From: a virus
DNA: 50,355 bases
Virus record (IMG/VR): IMGVR_UViG_3300033149_001173
Span: 1-50,355 of that record
Strand: one strand, 5' to 3'
Position numbers and translations under genes: made by a program. Numbering within the stretch: the first letter of the stretch is position 1; each line of letters begins with the position of its first letter. This document shows, piece after piece, positions 38,064 through 48,200 of the stretch. A model generated the notes under the pieces. The model was not told where the DNA came from, did no database searches, and saw nothing but the letters and a program-made list of their open reading frames with translations.

Positions 38064-41000
38064 ATGAAGAATTTTGGTTCTGTAGGTGAAGCATTTGTTG
38101 AAGTTGGTTTGGATATTAAACCATTCAAACGACAATTGGCTTTACTCAGAAAATCTACTAAAAAAGTAGGTACATTGATTGGCAGGGACTTAAGCCAAAC
38201 AACGGAGAGGTTTGGCAAAGTACTTGCTATCTCCGCTGCGTCCATGAGCGCTTTTACTGGAATTATTGGTTCTTTAAGTACGGCAATATTGGTTACAGTT
38301 AAAGAGTTTGCTGAATTTGAACAACGGATGGCTAATGTTCAATCGGTTGTTCAAGGAACTGATGCTGAACTTGCCAAGTTAAGTAGTCTTGCAATGAAAC
38401 TTGGGCCAACATTCAACTACAGTGCCATGCAAGCCGCTGATAGTTTATACTATTTGGGTAGTGCTGGCCTAAATACAAGACAGATTGCCGAGATGTTCCC
38501 TAATGTTTTAGCATTGGCTAGAGCAACTATGAGTGATTTGGCAATGACAGCAGAAACTACAGTCAATGCTATCAATGCCTTTGGTATGGAAACATCAGAA
38601 GCAAAAAGATTAGTTAATGTTTTTGCTGCTACAATATCTAGTTCACAAGCCACATTGGAAAAATTACGGACTTCAATGGGCTATGTTGCTCCTATCGCAA
38701 AAATTGTTGGTTATAGTGTAGAAGAGACTGCTGCTGCTTTGGGGATTTTGTATAATCGTGGTCTTGAAGCGTCTATGGCTGGTACTGGTTTACGTATGTC
38801 TCTAACCAGATTAAGTAAACCTACTAGACAAGCACAAGAAGTATTAGATAAATTAGGATTATCTGCTGAAGATATTAACCCTTATTTAAATGATTTAGGT
38901 ACTATTATAGATAAATTATCTGAGAAAGGTGCTACTTTAGCAGAGTTGTCTGGTTTAGTGGGTGTTCGCGCCGGTACTACGTTAGCCAACTTAGTAAGCG
39001 CTGGAAGTGATGCATTGGCTGATCTTCAAGAAAAAATTACTGGTACAAATAAAGCCTTCAAAATGGCAAATATTCAAATGAATACCATTCAAGGCTTATT
39101 GGGAAGAACAACAAAAGAAGTTACTAATTTAGCCATTGAATTTGGTAAACTTTGGAAGGATGAAATAAGAATGATAATTTCAATGGTTAAAGAATTAGTA
39201 GATTGGTTCCGTAATTTATCACCAGCAATGAGAACAGTTGTAAAACTAACAACAGTATTTGTCGGTGGGTTATCTTTATTAGGTACGGGATTAAGTGCTG
39301 TGGGTATAGCATTAAGCGGTCTGATAATATTATATACGAAGCTTATTAGTAAACAAGTAGAAAGTAATATTGCAACTAACGCAATGGTTGGTGCAAACGC
39401 TAAATTAACAGCGTCCTATGCTGCATTAACTGCTGCTCTTGCTGCTAATACGGCTGCAATGCACGCTAATAGTGCTGCAGCTGCTGCCGGTCTTGGACCA
39501 AGAATTGTAAAACCCCTTGTTGGTGGTGCTGTTGCTGGTGGTGGGGCAGCTGCTGGTGAAGGTGCAGTAGCGGCTGCTGGTGGTGGGCTTCTTGCTAGTG
39601 CTGCTATCATAGCAGCGGTTATAGCAGCTGTTTTGGCTATTTTTGGTACTATTATATATTTAAATAGAAAGAAAGCCGCAGAATTAGAGGATGAAACTCA
39701 GAAATTAAAACAGAAAACTTTGGAAACACTTGATTCTGTTGGTAAAAGAGAAGCCGCTATAAAGAAAGAAACAAAAACAACAGGTAGGATTCTTGCGCTT
39801 CAAAAAATGGGTTTGGGATTATCAAAAGAAGCTAGGGCGGCAGGGGAACAACTTGCTAAAGACATTGAAAATACTAATGAAGTCTTTAGAAAAACTAGTG
39901 AAAAACTATCAGAATCACAAGGTCGAAGACCGGATTCTCCAACGTGGGAAAATCAATTAGCAAATTGGCGAAAATTGAATGATGTAACAGAAGAAACAGA
40001 AGAACAACTTAAAAAATTAATAAAGGGATTTGTTGGTGTAACTGAAGCAGCCCTAAGAACAACAATTGCTTTGACACCAACTGAGGAGGAAAGATTACGT
40101 GCTCAAGAAAAACAAACTGCTCTTGGCGCTAAGTATCTAAGATCAAAGGCTGCAACAGCGCGTGCTAGGGGGGATGAGAAGTACGCTATTGAATTGGAGC
40201 GTTACGCTGGAGTTATGGAAGCAAAATCTAGTGTAAAACAACAAATACGTGAAATGTATGATGAACGCTTAAAAATAATGGACCAAATGAGAGAAAACGA
40301 AAGATTGTTAGAGCGAAATAATAAAATAATACAAAGTGGAATTGATGATGCTAAAAAAACTGAAATTTCAAGGGTAAATGCTAAATTAAGATATTCACAA
40401 GAACAATTAAGTAAAAGATATGAGAATTTAGCAAAGAGTATAGAACAAGTAAAAAAGGCTAGAGATGCTGAAGTAGAACAAATTAATGCTACAGCAAAGA
40501 AACGAATAAGTGAAATTGAAGAACGAAAAGCAAAAGAACGAAAAACATTAGAAGAACGATATACTAAATATCTCATGGGTGAACATGCAAAACGATGGGA
40601 ATCTACTGAACAATTTGAAGAAGCATTTTTGCGGGCTACAGGGCAAAAAAGACAAATACAAATAAATAAATTGAAAGAACAAATTGCTGGATGGATGAAA
40701 ACAGGGTTTGGTTCTTTTCTCAAAGGATCAGCTCGCTATGTTATCAGGAGCGTAGAAGATATAGAAGAAATAAGAGCTGGTGAAGGGGCATTTGGGGGGT
40801 GGGCAGAAACCACAAATAAATTAGCAACAATTATAAGAAAGCAGTTGGAAGAATTAGGTACTACAACTATAGGTGGTGAAATTGGTGGTGCAATAAGTCA
40901 ATACTTACCTAAATTTGAGGCTTTTGGTGTAGTTACAGAAGCAGATGTAAATAAAACAATAGTAGAATCTGCTAAAAGGGCAGAAAATGAGACAAATCGT

Positions 41001-41093
41001 CGTATACAATCTTATGAGGCTGCTGTTGAAACAGCAAAAACAACAAAGGATATAAATAAAAAACTAGAAAGAATTAATTTAGGACTAGATTAA
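38064..41093 (+). CDS. Tail tape measure protein
   Basis: Residues about 75-290 match the TP901-type tape measure core: FEQRMANVQSVVQG, MQAADSLYYLGSAGLNT and RGLEASMAGTGLRMSL. Hydrophobic segments lie at about 390-430 and 505-535, separated by an Ala/Gly-rich linker. The rest is long coiled coil with many Lys, Glu and Arg, as expected for a protein that sets tail length. At 1009 residues it implies a long tail. The start follows the T extension directly. Confidence 0.93.
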   Translation: MKNFGSVGEAFVEVGLDIKPFKRQLALLRKSTKKVGTLIGRDLSQTTERFGKVLAISAASMSAFTGIIGSLSTAILVTVKEFAEFEQRMANVQSVVQGTDAELAKLSSLAMKLGPTFNYSAMQAADSLYYLGSAGLNTRQIAEMFPNVLALARATMSDLAMTAETTVNAINAFGMETSEAKRLVNVFAATISSSQATLEKLRTSMGYVAPIAKIVGYSVEETAAALGILYNRGLEASMAGTGLRMSLTRLSKPTRQAQEVLDKLGLSAEDINPYLNDLGTIIDKLSEKGATLAELSGLVGVRAGTTLANLVSAGSDALADLQEKITGTNKAFKMANIQMNTIQGLLGRTTKEVTNLAIEFGKLWKDEIRMIISMVKELVDWFRNLSPAMRTVVKLTTVFVGGLSLLGTGLSAVGIALSGLIILYTKLISKQVESNIATNAMVGANAKLTASYAALTAALAANTAAMHANSAAAAAGLGPRIVKPLVGGAVAGGGAAAGEGAVAAAGGGLLASAAIIAAVIAAVLAIFGTIIYLNRKKAAELEDETQKLKQKTLETLDSVGKREAAIKKETKTTGRILALQKMGLGLSKEARAAGEQLAKDIENTNEVFRKTSEKLSESQGRRPDSPTWENQLANWRKLNDVTEETEEQLKKLIKGFVGVTEAALRTTIALTPTEEERLRAQEKQTALGAKYLRSKAATARARGDEKYAIELERYAGVMEAKSSVKQQIREMYDERLKIMDQMRENERLLERNNKIIQSGIDDAKKTEISRVNAKLRYSQEQLSKRYENLAKSIEQVKKARDAEVEQINATAKKRISEIEERKAKERKTLEERYTKYLMGEHAKRWESTEQFEEAFLRATGQKRQIQINKLKEQIAGWMKTGFGSFLKGSARYVIRSVEDIEEIRAGEGAFGGWAETTNKLATIIRKQLEELGTTTIGGEIGGAISQYLPKFEAFGVVTEADVNKTIVESAKRAENETNRRIQSYEAAVETAKTTKDINKKLERINLGLD

Positions 41094-41875
41094 TGGCAAA
41101 TACAGAATTACATGATGATCGTAAATTAACCAAGAGTAGAAAAGGTTATAATGGGACTAGAAAGTTCTATGGTCCACAATCAACCATTGTTAGTGATTTA
41201 CCATCATTAGGTGATCCGTGGCCCCAGGACTATGCTTATAGTGGTTGGACTAATGTATCAGATTGTGTGGTTACATCTATTGACTTAGAACATAAATTTG
41301 GGCAAACTGATGCCCTTGCAACAGTTAATTATAGTACATCAGGAGAAGGTAGCAAAGGTGAAGGCGAAACTAGTACTAGAACAAGAATGTTAACTACTAG
41401 AATAGAAAAACTTAATTTAGTAGCAACAGAAGATACAGAAAAATTAAATTTTGTATTTAAGGACCAAGATGGTCTTGAAATACATGCTACAAAACGTGCA
41501 GAGATTCCAGTTCCTATGGCTAATTTACGACAAACCATGTGGGTTGCTAGTGAACCATCAATAAGTAGTTTATTAACTATAGTAAACAAAATAAATAGTG
41601 TTGCATGGGAAGGATTAGCTGCTTCTAACTGGTTGTGTACTAATGCAGGGTGTACCCAAACCGATGATAATTACGAATTAACCTTTGAATGGATAGGCTT
41701 ATGCGATACTCCTTTCCATTGGAATCAAACAATAAAAATCCCTAATACAAAAGATGAGTATTATAGATGGTTTAACTCCACCGATTTTGAGGCGGTATTA
41801 AAATCATTTAATGGTGGTAGTTCTTATAGTACAGATAAATGGGTTTATCAAGGGGTAGAAATGGAATGGACATAG
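41093..41875 (+). CDS. Tail tip-region protein, 260 aa
   Basis: A beta-rich protein that overlaps the tape measure stop by one base, the usual place of distal-tail or tip proteins. Segments such as VVTSIDLEHKFGQTDALATV and TFEWIGLCDTPFHW suggest stacked beta domains. No family is certain, so the role in the tail tip rests on gene order. Confidence 0.6.
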   Translation: MANTELHDDRKLTKSRKGYNGTRKFYGPQSTIVSDLPSLGDPWPQDYAYSGWTNVSDCVVTSIDLEHKFGQTDALATVNYSTSGEGSKGEGETSTRTRMLTTRIEKLNLVATEDTEKLNFVFKDQDGLEIHATKRAEIPVPMANLRQTMWVASEPSISSLLTIVNKINSVAWEGLAASNWLCTNAGCTQTDDNYELTFEWIGLCDTPFHWNQTIKIPNTKDEYYRWFNSTDFEAVLKSFNGGSSYSTDKWVYQGVEMEWT

Positions 41876-41883
41876 GATTTTAA

Positions 41884-43452
41884 ATGAAACCGGGCAATAT
41901 ACCACCAAAAAGAAAAAAAGGACACAGACTTAGTGCTAGAAGGGATTGGAACCCTATTGTAGAAGCAGTACGTACTTTAGCAGGGGGTGAAACTAATCCT
42001 GATAATGAAGTAACAGACAACTTTATTTGTAAAATAATTGACACTGGCCCCCTTGGTACTGAACCGGATTATTCAGATAGCAGATATTGGGTACAGAGGC
42101 AATATGTTGCATTAACCACAAGTGACAACACAGCAAGTTTAAGTGACGCATTTAGTGACTTTGGCAGCACTACGTCTGATGGTGTTCCTACATCTGATTA
42201 TATATTTACTGCTACAAATCTTGGTGAATTAGAAACTAAAACACATAATAAAAGTGTGGGTGATTTTGTTCACGTTCATAAGGTTTTAGATAAAAGTAGC
42301 ACTCCTCATTTCCATTATTACTTTGATTCCCCCCAAGTAGTTGGTAATATTTGGACTGCAGAAGTTTCAGAATGTTTTAATATTGAAGGAAATGTATGGA
42401 CAAGTTTTAAAACTGATGGTTGGATTGCTACTGTTACAGCACGTCCTCATTATGGTGATGGATCATTAGATAGTGAGACTGTTCTATATTTAAAAGCTAC
42501 TGATTTTCCTAGTGATAATCTTGGTGGTGGTAGTGATGTATCAGTAGGTTTTACTTCCATGTTGGCTGGTGATGTAATTGGATATGTTATTAATCCTAAT
42601 GGAGAAGAAATTCCAGGAATAGCAAATTCAGATTATAATGGATGGATATTACCTCATGGTGGTAAAGAAGGTGCCACGTTTGATTCCATGTATGAAATAT
42701 TGGGTTATGAAGGTATCACTATAGCAAGTGATATAGGTACTCCTTGGCCAAATAGATTTCTACGACCCAGAATAAAAGCAGACCCTGATTTGAGTGGTGG
42801 TTTAGAGTGGAATGAAAACCCAGTAACAAGTGATAGTAAGTTTAAAGTCAAAGCTGGATATGGATTAGATATTGATCATTCTAATAAAGGTGGTTTATAC
42901 GTAGTAGCTGGCGATGGTCTTGAAACCGTAAATGACGAAGTTCATGTTATATTATCAGACCAAGCATTAGATTTTACCATAAACCACGAGTTATATTTAA
43001 AGGAAAATGTCGAAAAGGGATTAAAAACTGATGTTAACGGATTATATGTAAATGCTGATACTACTAATGGGCCTTTGTTTTTTGACGCTAATAATGACTT
43101 TAAACTAGACGTTGCAGTAAGTGATGGTTTAAAGGTTTCAGATGGTGGTTTGATGGTTGATATTGAACCTAATGGGCCATTGTGTTTTACTGGCGGGCAT
43201 TTGGATGTTGGAGTTACTGATGACACTGATAATTTTATCAGTTTTGATAGCACAGGTGATTTACAAGCGTTGGTTTCAGGTATCAATTTAAGCCACAATA
43301 ATGTACCAAATAGTGATGCTATAATTCATACTACGCCAGGACCAGAAGCATACACAGATAGTAATATACATGGGTGGTCAATGGATGCCAATGGTCATAT
43401 GCGGTGGATTCTAGTCGGTGCTGGACAATACAAAGGTCCAGCACCACCATAG
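41884..43452 (+). CDS. Tail tip or baseplate fibre protein, 522 aa
   Basis: The N-terminus HRLSARRDWNPIVEAVRTL is a helical attachment segment. The C-terminal third has internal repeats of the type GLYVNADTTNGPLFF, GLKVSDGGLMVDI and NGPLCFTGGHLDVGV, a pattern typical of trimeric beta-rich fibres. The middle contains aromatic and Gly-rich strands. It probably forms a tip fibre. Confidence 0.65.
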   Translation: MKPGNIPPKRKKGHRLSARRDWNPIVEAVRTLAGGETNPDNEVTDNFICKIIDTGPLGTEPDYSDSRYWVQRQYVALTTSDNTASLSDAFSDFGSTTSDGVPTSDYIFTATNLGELETKTHNKSVGDFVHVHKVLDKSSTPHFHYYFDSPQVVGNIWTAEVSECFNIEGNVWTSFKTDGWIATVTARPHYGDGSLDSETVLYLKATDFPSDNLGGGSDVSVGFTSMLAGDVIGYVINPNGEEIPGIANSDYNGWILPHGGKEGATFDSMYEILGYEGITIASDIGTPWPNRFLRPRIKADPDLSGGLEWNENPVTSDSKFKVKAGYGLDIDHSNKGGLYVVAGDGLETVNDEVHVILSDQALDFTINHELYLKENVEKGLKTDVNGLYVNADTTNGPLFFDANNDFKLDVAVSDGLKVSDGGLMVDIEPNGPLCFTGGHLDVGVTDDTDNFISFDSTGDLQALVSGINLSHNNVPNSDAIIHTTPGPEAYTDSNIHGWSMDANGHMRWILVGAGQYKGPAPP

Positions 43453-43465
43453 TAAAGGAAGCATA

Positions 43466-44056
43466 ATGAAACCTTCACAATTATTAATAAAAAAGTTTGT
43501 ATACCCCAATCAACCTTTAAATAGAGTTTTAGATGGTTGGTTATATCAACTATCCAACATAGGTTATAATGTGCAAAATACTCATTTTGATTTTAGGGTA
43601 GATTTAGTAAGAAACAGAGAAATAGGTGATTTTTTAGATAGTAATTTTGATTGTTTATTAATGATTGACGGTGATATGGTGCCAATTCCTGAAACTAATA
43701 ATATTCTTACTATGCCAGGGGATGTTTTATATTGTAGACATGTTTCTCAATTGGGCAAAGAGATAAAAATAGAAGAAAAAGGAATACCCACAGGTTGTAT
43801 ACGAATTCATAGAAGGGTGTTTGAAAAAATAGAAGAACCTTGGTTTTATTGGAACACTGATGATAAAGTTAGAAAAACCAACTTCAGTGAGGCATATTAC
43901 TTTTCTAAGAAACTTGTTAACAATGGGTTTAAACCCATTAGTGCTGGTAGAATAGGACATAGAATACCATTAGTTGGCATTCCACCTACTGAAGGTCATG
44001 TTGCTACAGATTGGCATTGCGAACATGTTATAATGAAACAAATGGGGTTATCGTAA
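43466..44056 (+). CDS. Glycosyltransferase, GT-A/GT2-like
   Basis: The start is ATG 43466 behind AAAGGAAGCATA; the longer reading overlaps the fibre gene. LLMIDGDMVPIPETNN carries a DxD motif (Asp69-Gly-Asp71), and the region after GIPTGCIRIHRRVF resembles the acceptor domain of GT2-type enzymes. It is the last rightward gene and ends one base from the facing leftward operon. It may act with the island at 20-27 kb. Confidence 0.68.
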   Translation: MKPSQLLIKKFVYPNQPLNRVLDGWLYQLSNIGYNVQNTHFDFRVDLVRNREIGDFLDSNFDCLLMIDGDMVPIPETNNILTMPGDVLYCRHVSQLGKEIKIEEKGIPTGCIRIHRRVFEKIEEPWFYWNTDDKVRKTNFSEAYYFSKKLVNNGFKPISAGRIGHRIPLVGIPPTEGHVATDWHCEHVIMKQMGLS

Positions 44057-44057
44057 A

Positions 44058-44288
44058 TTACTCTTTTCTTGAATCAAAGATATTATTCATTATTTTAATA
44101 AAATATTTTCTATAATCTTTTGCATCATCATATATTTTATTCCACCAATTTTGATATTTCTTCATACACTTTATACACATCCCACCGAAAGTAAAATATT
44201 TATATTCCGCATTTTTTCTATTATCTGATTTAATATTGAAGACATTATTCCATTTAGCACATTTAAACTTGTATGATTTATAGTTCAT
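44058..44288 (-). CDS. Basic CxxC protein, 76 aa
   Basis: The protein has CIKCMKKYQNWW (one CxxC) and a further Cys near the N-terminus, in a strongly basic Lys/Tyr/Trp-rich context. It may bind metal and nucleic acid. It is the last gene of the leftward operon and faces the rightward module with no terminator between them. Function unknown. Confidence 0.55.
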   Translation of the reverse strand: MNYKSYKFKCAKWNNVFNIKSDNRKNAEYKYFTFGGMCIKCMKKYQNWWNKIYDDAKDYRKYFIKIMNNIFDSRKE

Positions 44289-44574
44289 CTCTTAATTCTT
44301 TTATTGCCCTTCGCACATCTAGTGTTTCTGCATTATGCACCCATGCTTCATCATATAACACTAATGCTGCTTGTTTGTCACATAAATTGATATATGGTAT
44401 GGCTTGTCCTTCAGTAAACATGTCTATTTCTATAGTATAATAAATGTCCTCTTTTCCTATTTCCCCAGGCAAACCATATAACCACCATTTACTATTGTTA
44501 GATTCGTCTATACCACTACACAAACATATTCCGTTATTCATGTCTTTAATTACTTCTTTAATGGTTTCGTTCAT
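44278..44574 (-). CDS. Hypothetical protein, 98 aa
   Basis: A soluble acidic protein that overlaps the following gene by 11 nt. KWWLYGLPGEIGKEDIYYTI and a C-terminal helix stand out, but no family is recognised. It is preceded by AAAGGAGTATTTAG. Confidence 0.6.
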   Translation of the reverse strand: MNETIKEVIKDMNNGICLCSGIDESNNSKWWLYGLPGEIGKEDIYYTIEIDMFTEGQAIPYINLCDKQAALVLYDEAWVHNAETLDVRRAIKELRDEL

Positions 44575-44937
44575 CTAAATACTCCTTTCTTTGTTATATA
44601 GAATATTAATGATTTTATTTTTAAACCATTTAGGAAATTCATAGTAATCTAAATCCTCTTTTAATTCCTTGTAAAAAACATAATGAAGATTGTTTGAATA
44701 GTACCATTCTTTATCTTCTTGCCACGCTTTAATGCGTAAATCTAAGTGCTTCTTCCCTAAAGCATACCCATTAATCATGTTTGTTGAAAATGGGTTCATC
44801 TCTAAATTACCTTTTCCTGTTGATTCATACTTGAACATTTCTTCTGCCGCCTCTTTTGACCAATCTAGTTTATAGTCTTTTGGCGCAAATTGTTTATATA
44901 TCTTAGCCATTTTCCACCATTTTTTAGTTGGCTTCAT
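44575..44937 (-). CDS. Hypothetical protein, 120 aa
   Basis: A Lys/Trp/Tyr-rich soluble protein. The start follows AAAGAAAGAGTTGA and overlaps the region of the previous stop. A second in-frame ATG (MAKIYKQF) 27 nt inside is possible. No family recognised. Confidence 0.6.
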   Translation of the reverse strand: MKPTKKWWKMAKIYKQFAPKDYKLDWSKEAAEEMFKYESTGKGNLEMNPFSTNMINGYALGKKHLDLRIKAWQEDKEWYYSNNLHYVFYKELKEDLDYYEFPKWFKNKIINILYNKERSI

Positions 44938-45231
44938 TCAACTCTTTCTTTGTTTTTGCAATTCAGTAATAGTATGCCCCGGTTCCCTATGTGATTTAAA
45001 TGGTTCTTCTTTACAAACCATCCATTCTGCGTCACAACCCAAGAATGGTCCTTCACAATCAATCCCCTTTCTTTGTGATTTCAGATATTTAGCATAATCA
45101 TCTCGGCATAGTTTACACCAATGCCGTTTAGTATAATTTTCGGCGGCTTTTTTAGTTTTAAAACCACCTCTTGATGGATCATCTTCTATGTTTATACTAG
45201 GCAAATAAAACGCTTCATAAGTTTCATCCAA
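44938..45231 (-). CDS. Cysteine-containing hypothetical protein, 97 aa
   Basis: The sequence has HWCKLCRDDYAKYL and later CEGPFLGCDAEWMVC, giving several Cys that could bind zinc. The rest is charged. It directly follows the ribonucleotide reductase gene in the operon. Function unknown. Confidence 0.6.
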   Translation of the reverse strand: MDETYEAFYLPSINIEDDPSRGGFKTKKAAENYTKRHWCKLCRDDYAKYLKSQRKGIDCEGPFLGCDAEWMVCKEEPFKSHREPGHTITELQKQRKS

Positions 45232-45257
45232 TTAATTTGTTCCTTAAATATTCTCCT

Positions 45258-48200
45258 TCATCCACAAATTGAATACCCACACATACTGCAAATTACGCAA
45301 CCACCTTGATATATTAGTTTCCCACCACACTTCTCACAATTGTCCCCGGTTACACTTGTTCCATCCTTTATCATTTTTCTTAATGTTCTTGCAAGTGCTT
45401 TTTCAAATGAAGTAATGTTTCCTTTTGCTTTATCTAGCTGTTGAGCAATGAATTCAACAGAACTACCATGCCTCAATGCAGTAGAAACTAATCTGGTAAT
45501 TGCTTCTTGTGTTGGTGTTGCGTTCTTCATCAAATCTTCTATTACATAGTTATGTTCTAACTCTGCTTTATAATGACCCCTCTTTATCTTAATAATTTTG
45601 CCGGTTTTAGTATCTTTAGACAAATTATGTCCATAAGTAACAAATACTTCGTAAGGTTCATTATTATATAAACCAATTAATACGGTATATGGTTTACCAA
45701 GAACAATAGGGTGAAATACTTCACATGGTAAAACCTTTGGTCGCTTCGGTGCTTTAGTTTTTTGTATCTGTGAACTATCAATCAATACACCACTACGACT
45801 ACCTTTACGATATATGGTAATACCCTTTAACCCCATTTCCCACGATAACATGTAAATATTACTTACTTCTTCATTAGTTATATCTTCCGGGCAATTTATA
45901 GTGCTACTTATTGCACTATCAATGTGTCGTTGAATCGTTGCTTGCATCTTTACTCTTTGTTTCCAATCTAAATCTTCTGCACAACAATTATGCCAAGGTG
46001 ATTTCTCTAAATTATCCTTGTTAGTTATTGATTGCCATAGTTTTACTTTTGGATGAATAACATCATATTCTTGCCATTTATCACCATTTTGGTCTATATA
46101 ATCAACTCTAGAACCTTTATCATTATTATTTATTTTCTTTCTGCGTTTATATTTCATTTGGTATAAAGGTTCTATTCCACTACTTGTACCACTAAGTATA
46201 GACAAAGAACCAGTTGGAGCAGAAGTAAGACAAGCAATATTCCGTCTCCCATACGATTCCATATCACTGTATAACTGTTTATCTTCATTTTTAATTCTAT
46301 TCAAAAATGGATTCTTGCGTTCTAATTTTGCATCGAAAATTGGGAAAGCACCTAATTCTTTCGCTATGTTTACACTGGAACGATAGGCACCTAGTTTAAG
46401 CGTTTCATATATCTTATCCGCTATCTCAATGCTTTTAGGACTACCATATTTATATCCTAATGCTGCAATTGTATCACCTAATCCGGTAGCACCTAGTCCT
46501 GTGCGCCTACCTTTAATTAGAACATCTTTGATATTCTGCCATAATTCCAATTCTGTTGCTTTTACAGATTTCGGTTCAGGGTCATTTTTAATCTTTTTGA
46601 TAATGGAATTGATTTTCTCTATTTCAATATCAATTAAATCGTCCATCAACCGTTGTGCTAAAATGCTATCTTTTTTGAAAGAATTATAATCAAATGATGA
46701 TTTATTGGTAAATGGGTCATTTACGTATGAAAACATATTTAATGAGCCGAGCAAACATGCCCCCCAATTATTAAGAGGAAGCTCGGAACAATTTGAAATA
46801 TTAAATCCATTACACCAAAAAGTATGAGATTTATTATGAACTGTTATATCGTAAACATCGTCTTTACCTATCTTTGTAGAATGATTAATTTCATAAGATA
46901 TTTTACTCTTTTCTTTGGTTTTTCTATACCCCTGCTTATCTCTTTTGTTTAAGATTTCCTCTAACTTTTCAGATTTATATTTTTGGATGAAACCAATTCT
47001 ATTATAAAATATATCAATATCTGAAGTAATATTTATATCATAACTTTGTTTTGATTTGTAGACTCCATTATTCCATTTGATATTATTAGATTTGTTTGTT
47101 GTTATATAACTCTTAATCCCCACAGAAGATAACATAAATTGAACTTGTCTAACTAACTTCTTAGACGCTGCTTTTAACGTCACTCTTGGTCCTGACATAC
47201 ATCCATTTGCAGAAAACAAACCTCGTAAAAATGCGCAAACATTAATAGAGTTATTATAAATAAATCTATCAGGAATAAACCTATCATAGGTACATGGAAG
47301 TTCTTTTTTACCATCTATTGTCGTTTTTATTTCATAGGCAGTTTCGCCAAAAGCATCTCTTTTTCGCCCTATTAAACCAGCAATCTCGCTATCAAAATAA
47401 TCATAATCATTAGCCCCAATATGAAGATAAACTAAATAATTTGACGCTTTGTGTTTAGAACCATCACCAATAACTAACCCATCCATAATGTCTTGTTTGT
47501 ATGAAGATAATAAGGACGGTGATAGGCATAGACAATCTTTGTTTTTGATTAACCCACTTAAAATATCTATTTTTTTAGCATTTTGTACTTCCACCTTTTC
47601 CCCATCTTGAACTACTTTATGGTCTTTGGTGCTATAAAATACCCCAGCATTAGTTTCATATTCAAAAACATCTTGTTTACCTTGATATTTTTTATTTACT
47701 ACCATAGTCCATTCTGTTTCTGACCAAATCAAATCCCCAATAGCAATATCACTAATTTTTTTTATCCCATTCGGTGTTAATACATTAGACCAAGAAGGTA
47801 AACACGCATTGGTTGTTGTAGTTTCAAAGCCGTAATCTTTATAACAATCAGCAGGGGATTCCCTTTGTACTGTGTCCCAAAACAATACTCCTGGTTCTGC
47901 TGTGTTTCTAGCACACTTTACAATTTCATTCCACACATCTCTAGCGTTTACCTTATTAGATATTTTAGGGTTTTTATCATTAATAGGCCATCTTTGTTCA
48001 TAAACATCGTTATTTCTTACTGCCTTCATAAAATCATCGGTTATTTGAACAGATATATTTGCACCAGTAACTTTTGCCAAATCTTGTTTTGCATGAATAA
48101 AATCTATTATTTGTGGGTGGTGAACATTAAGCATTAATAATAAAGCGCCCCTTCGTCCTTTTTGTCCTACTTGACGAATGGTACTACTATATCGTTCCAT

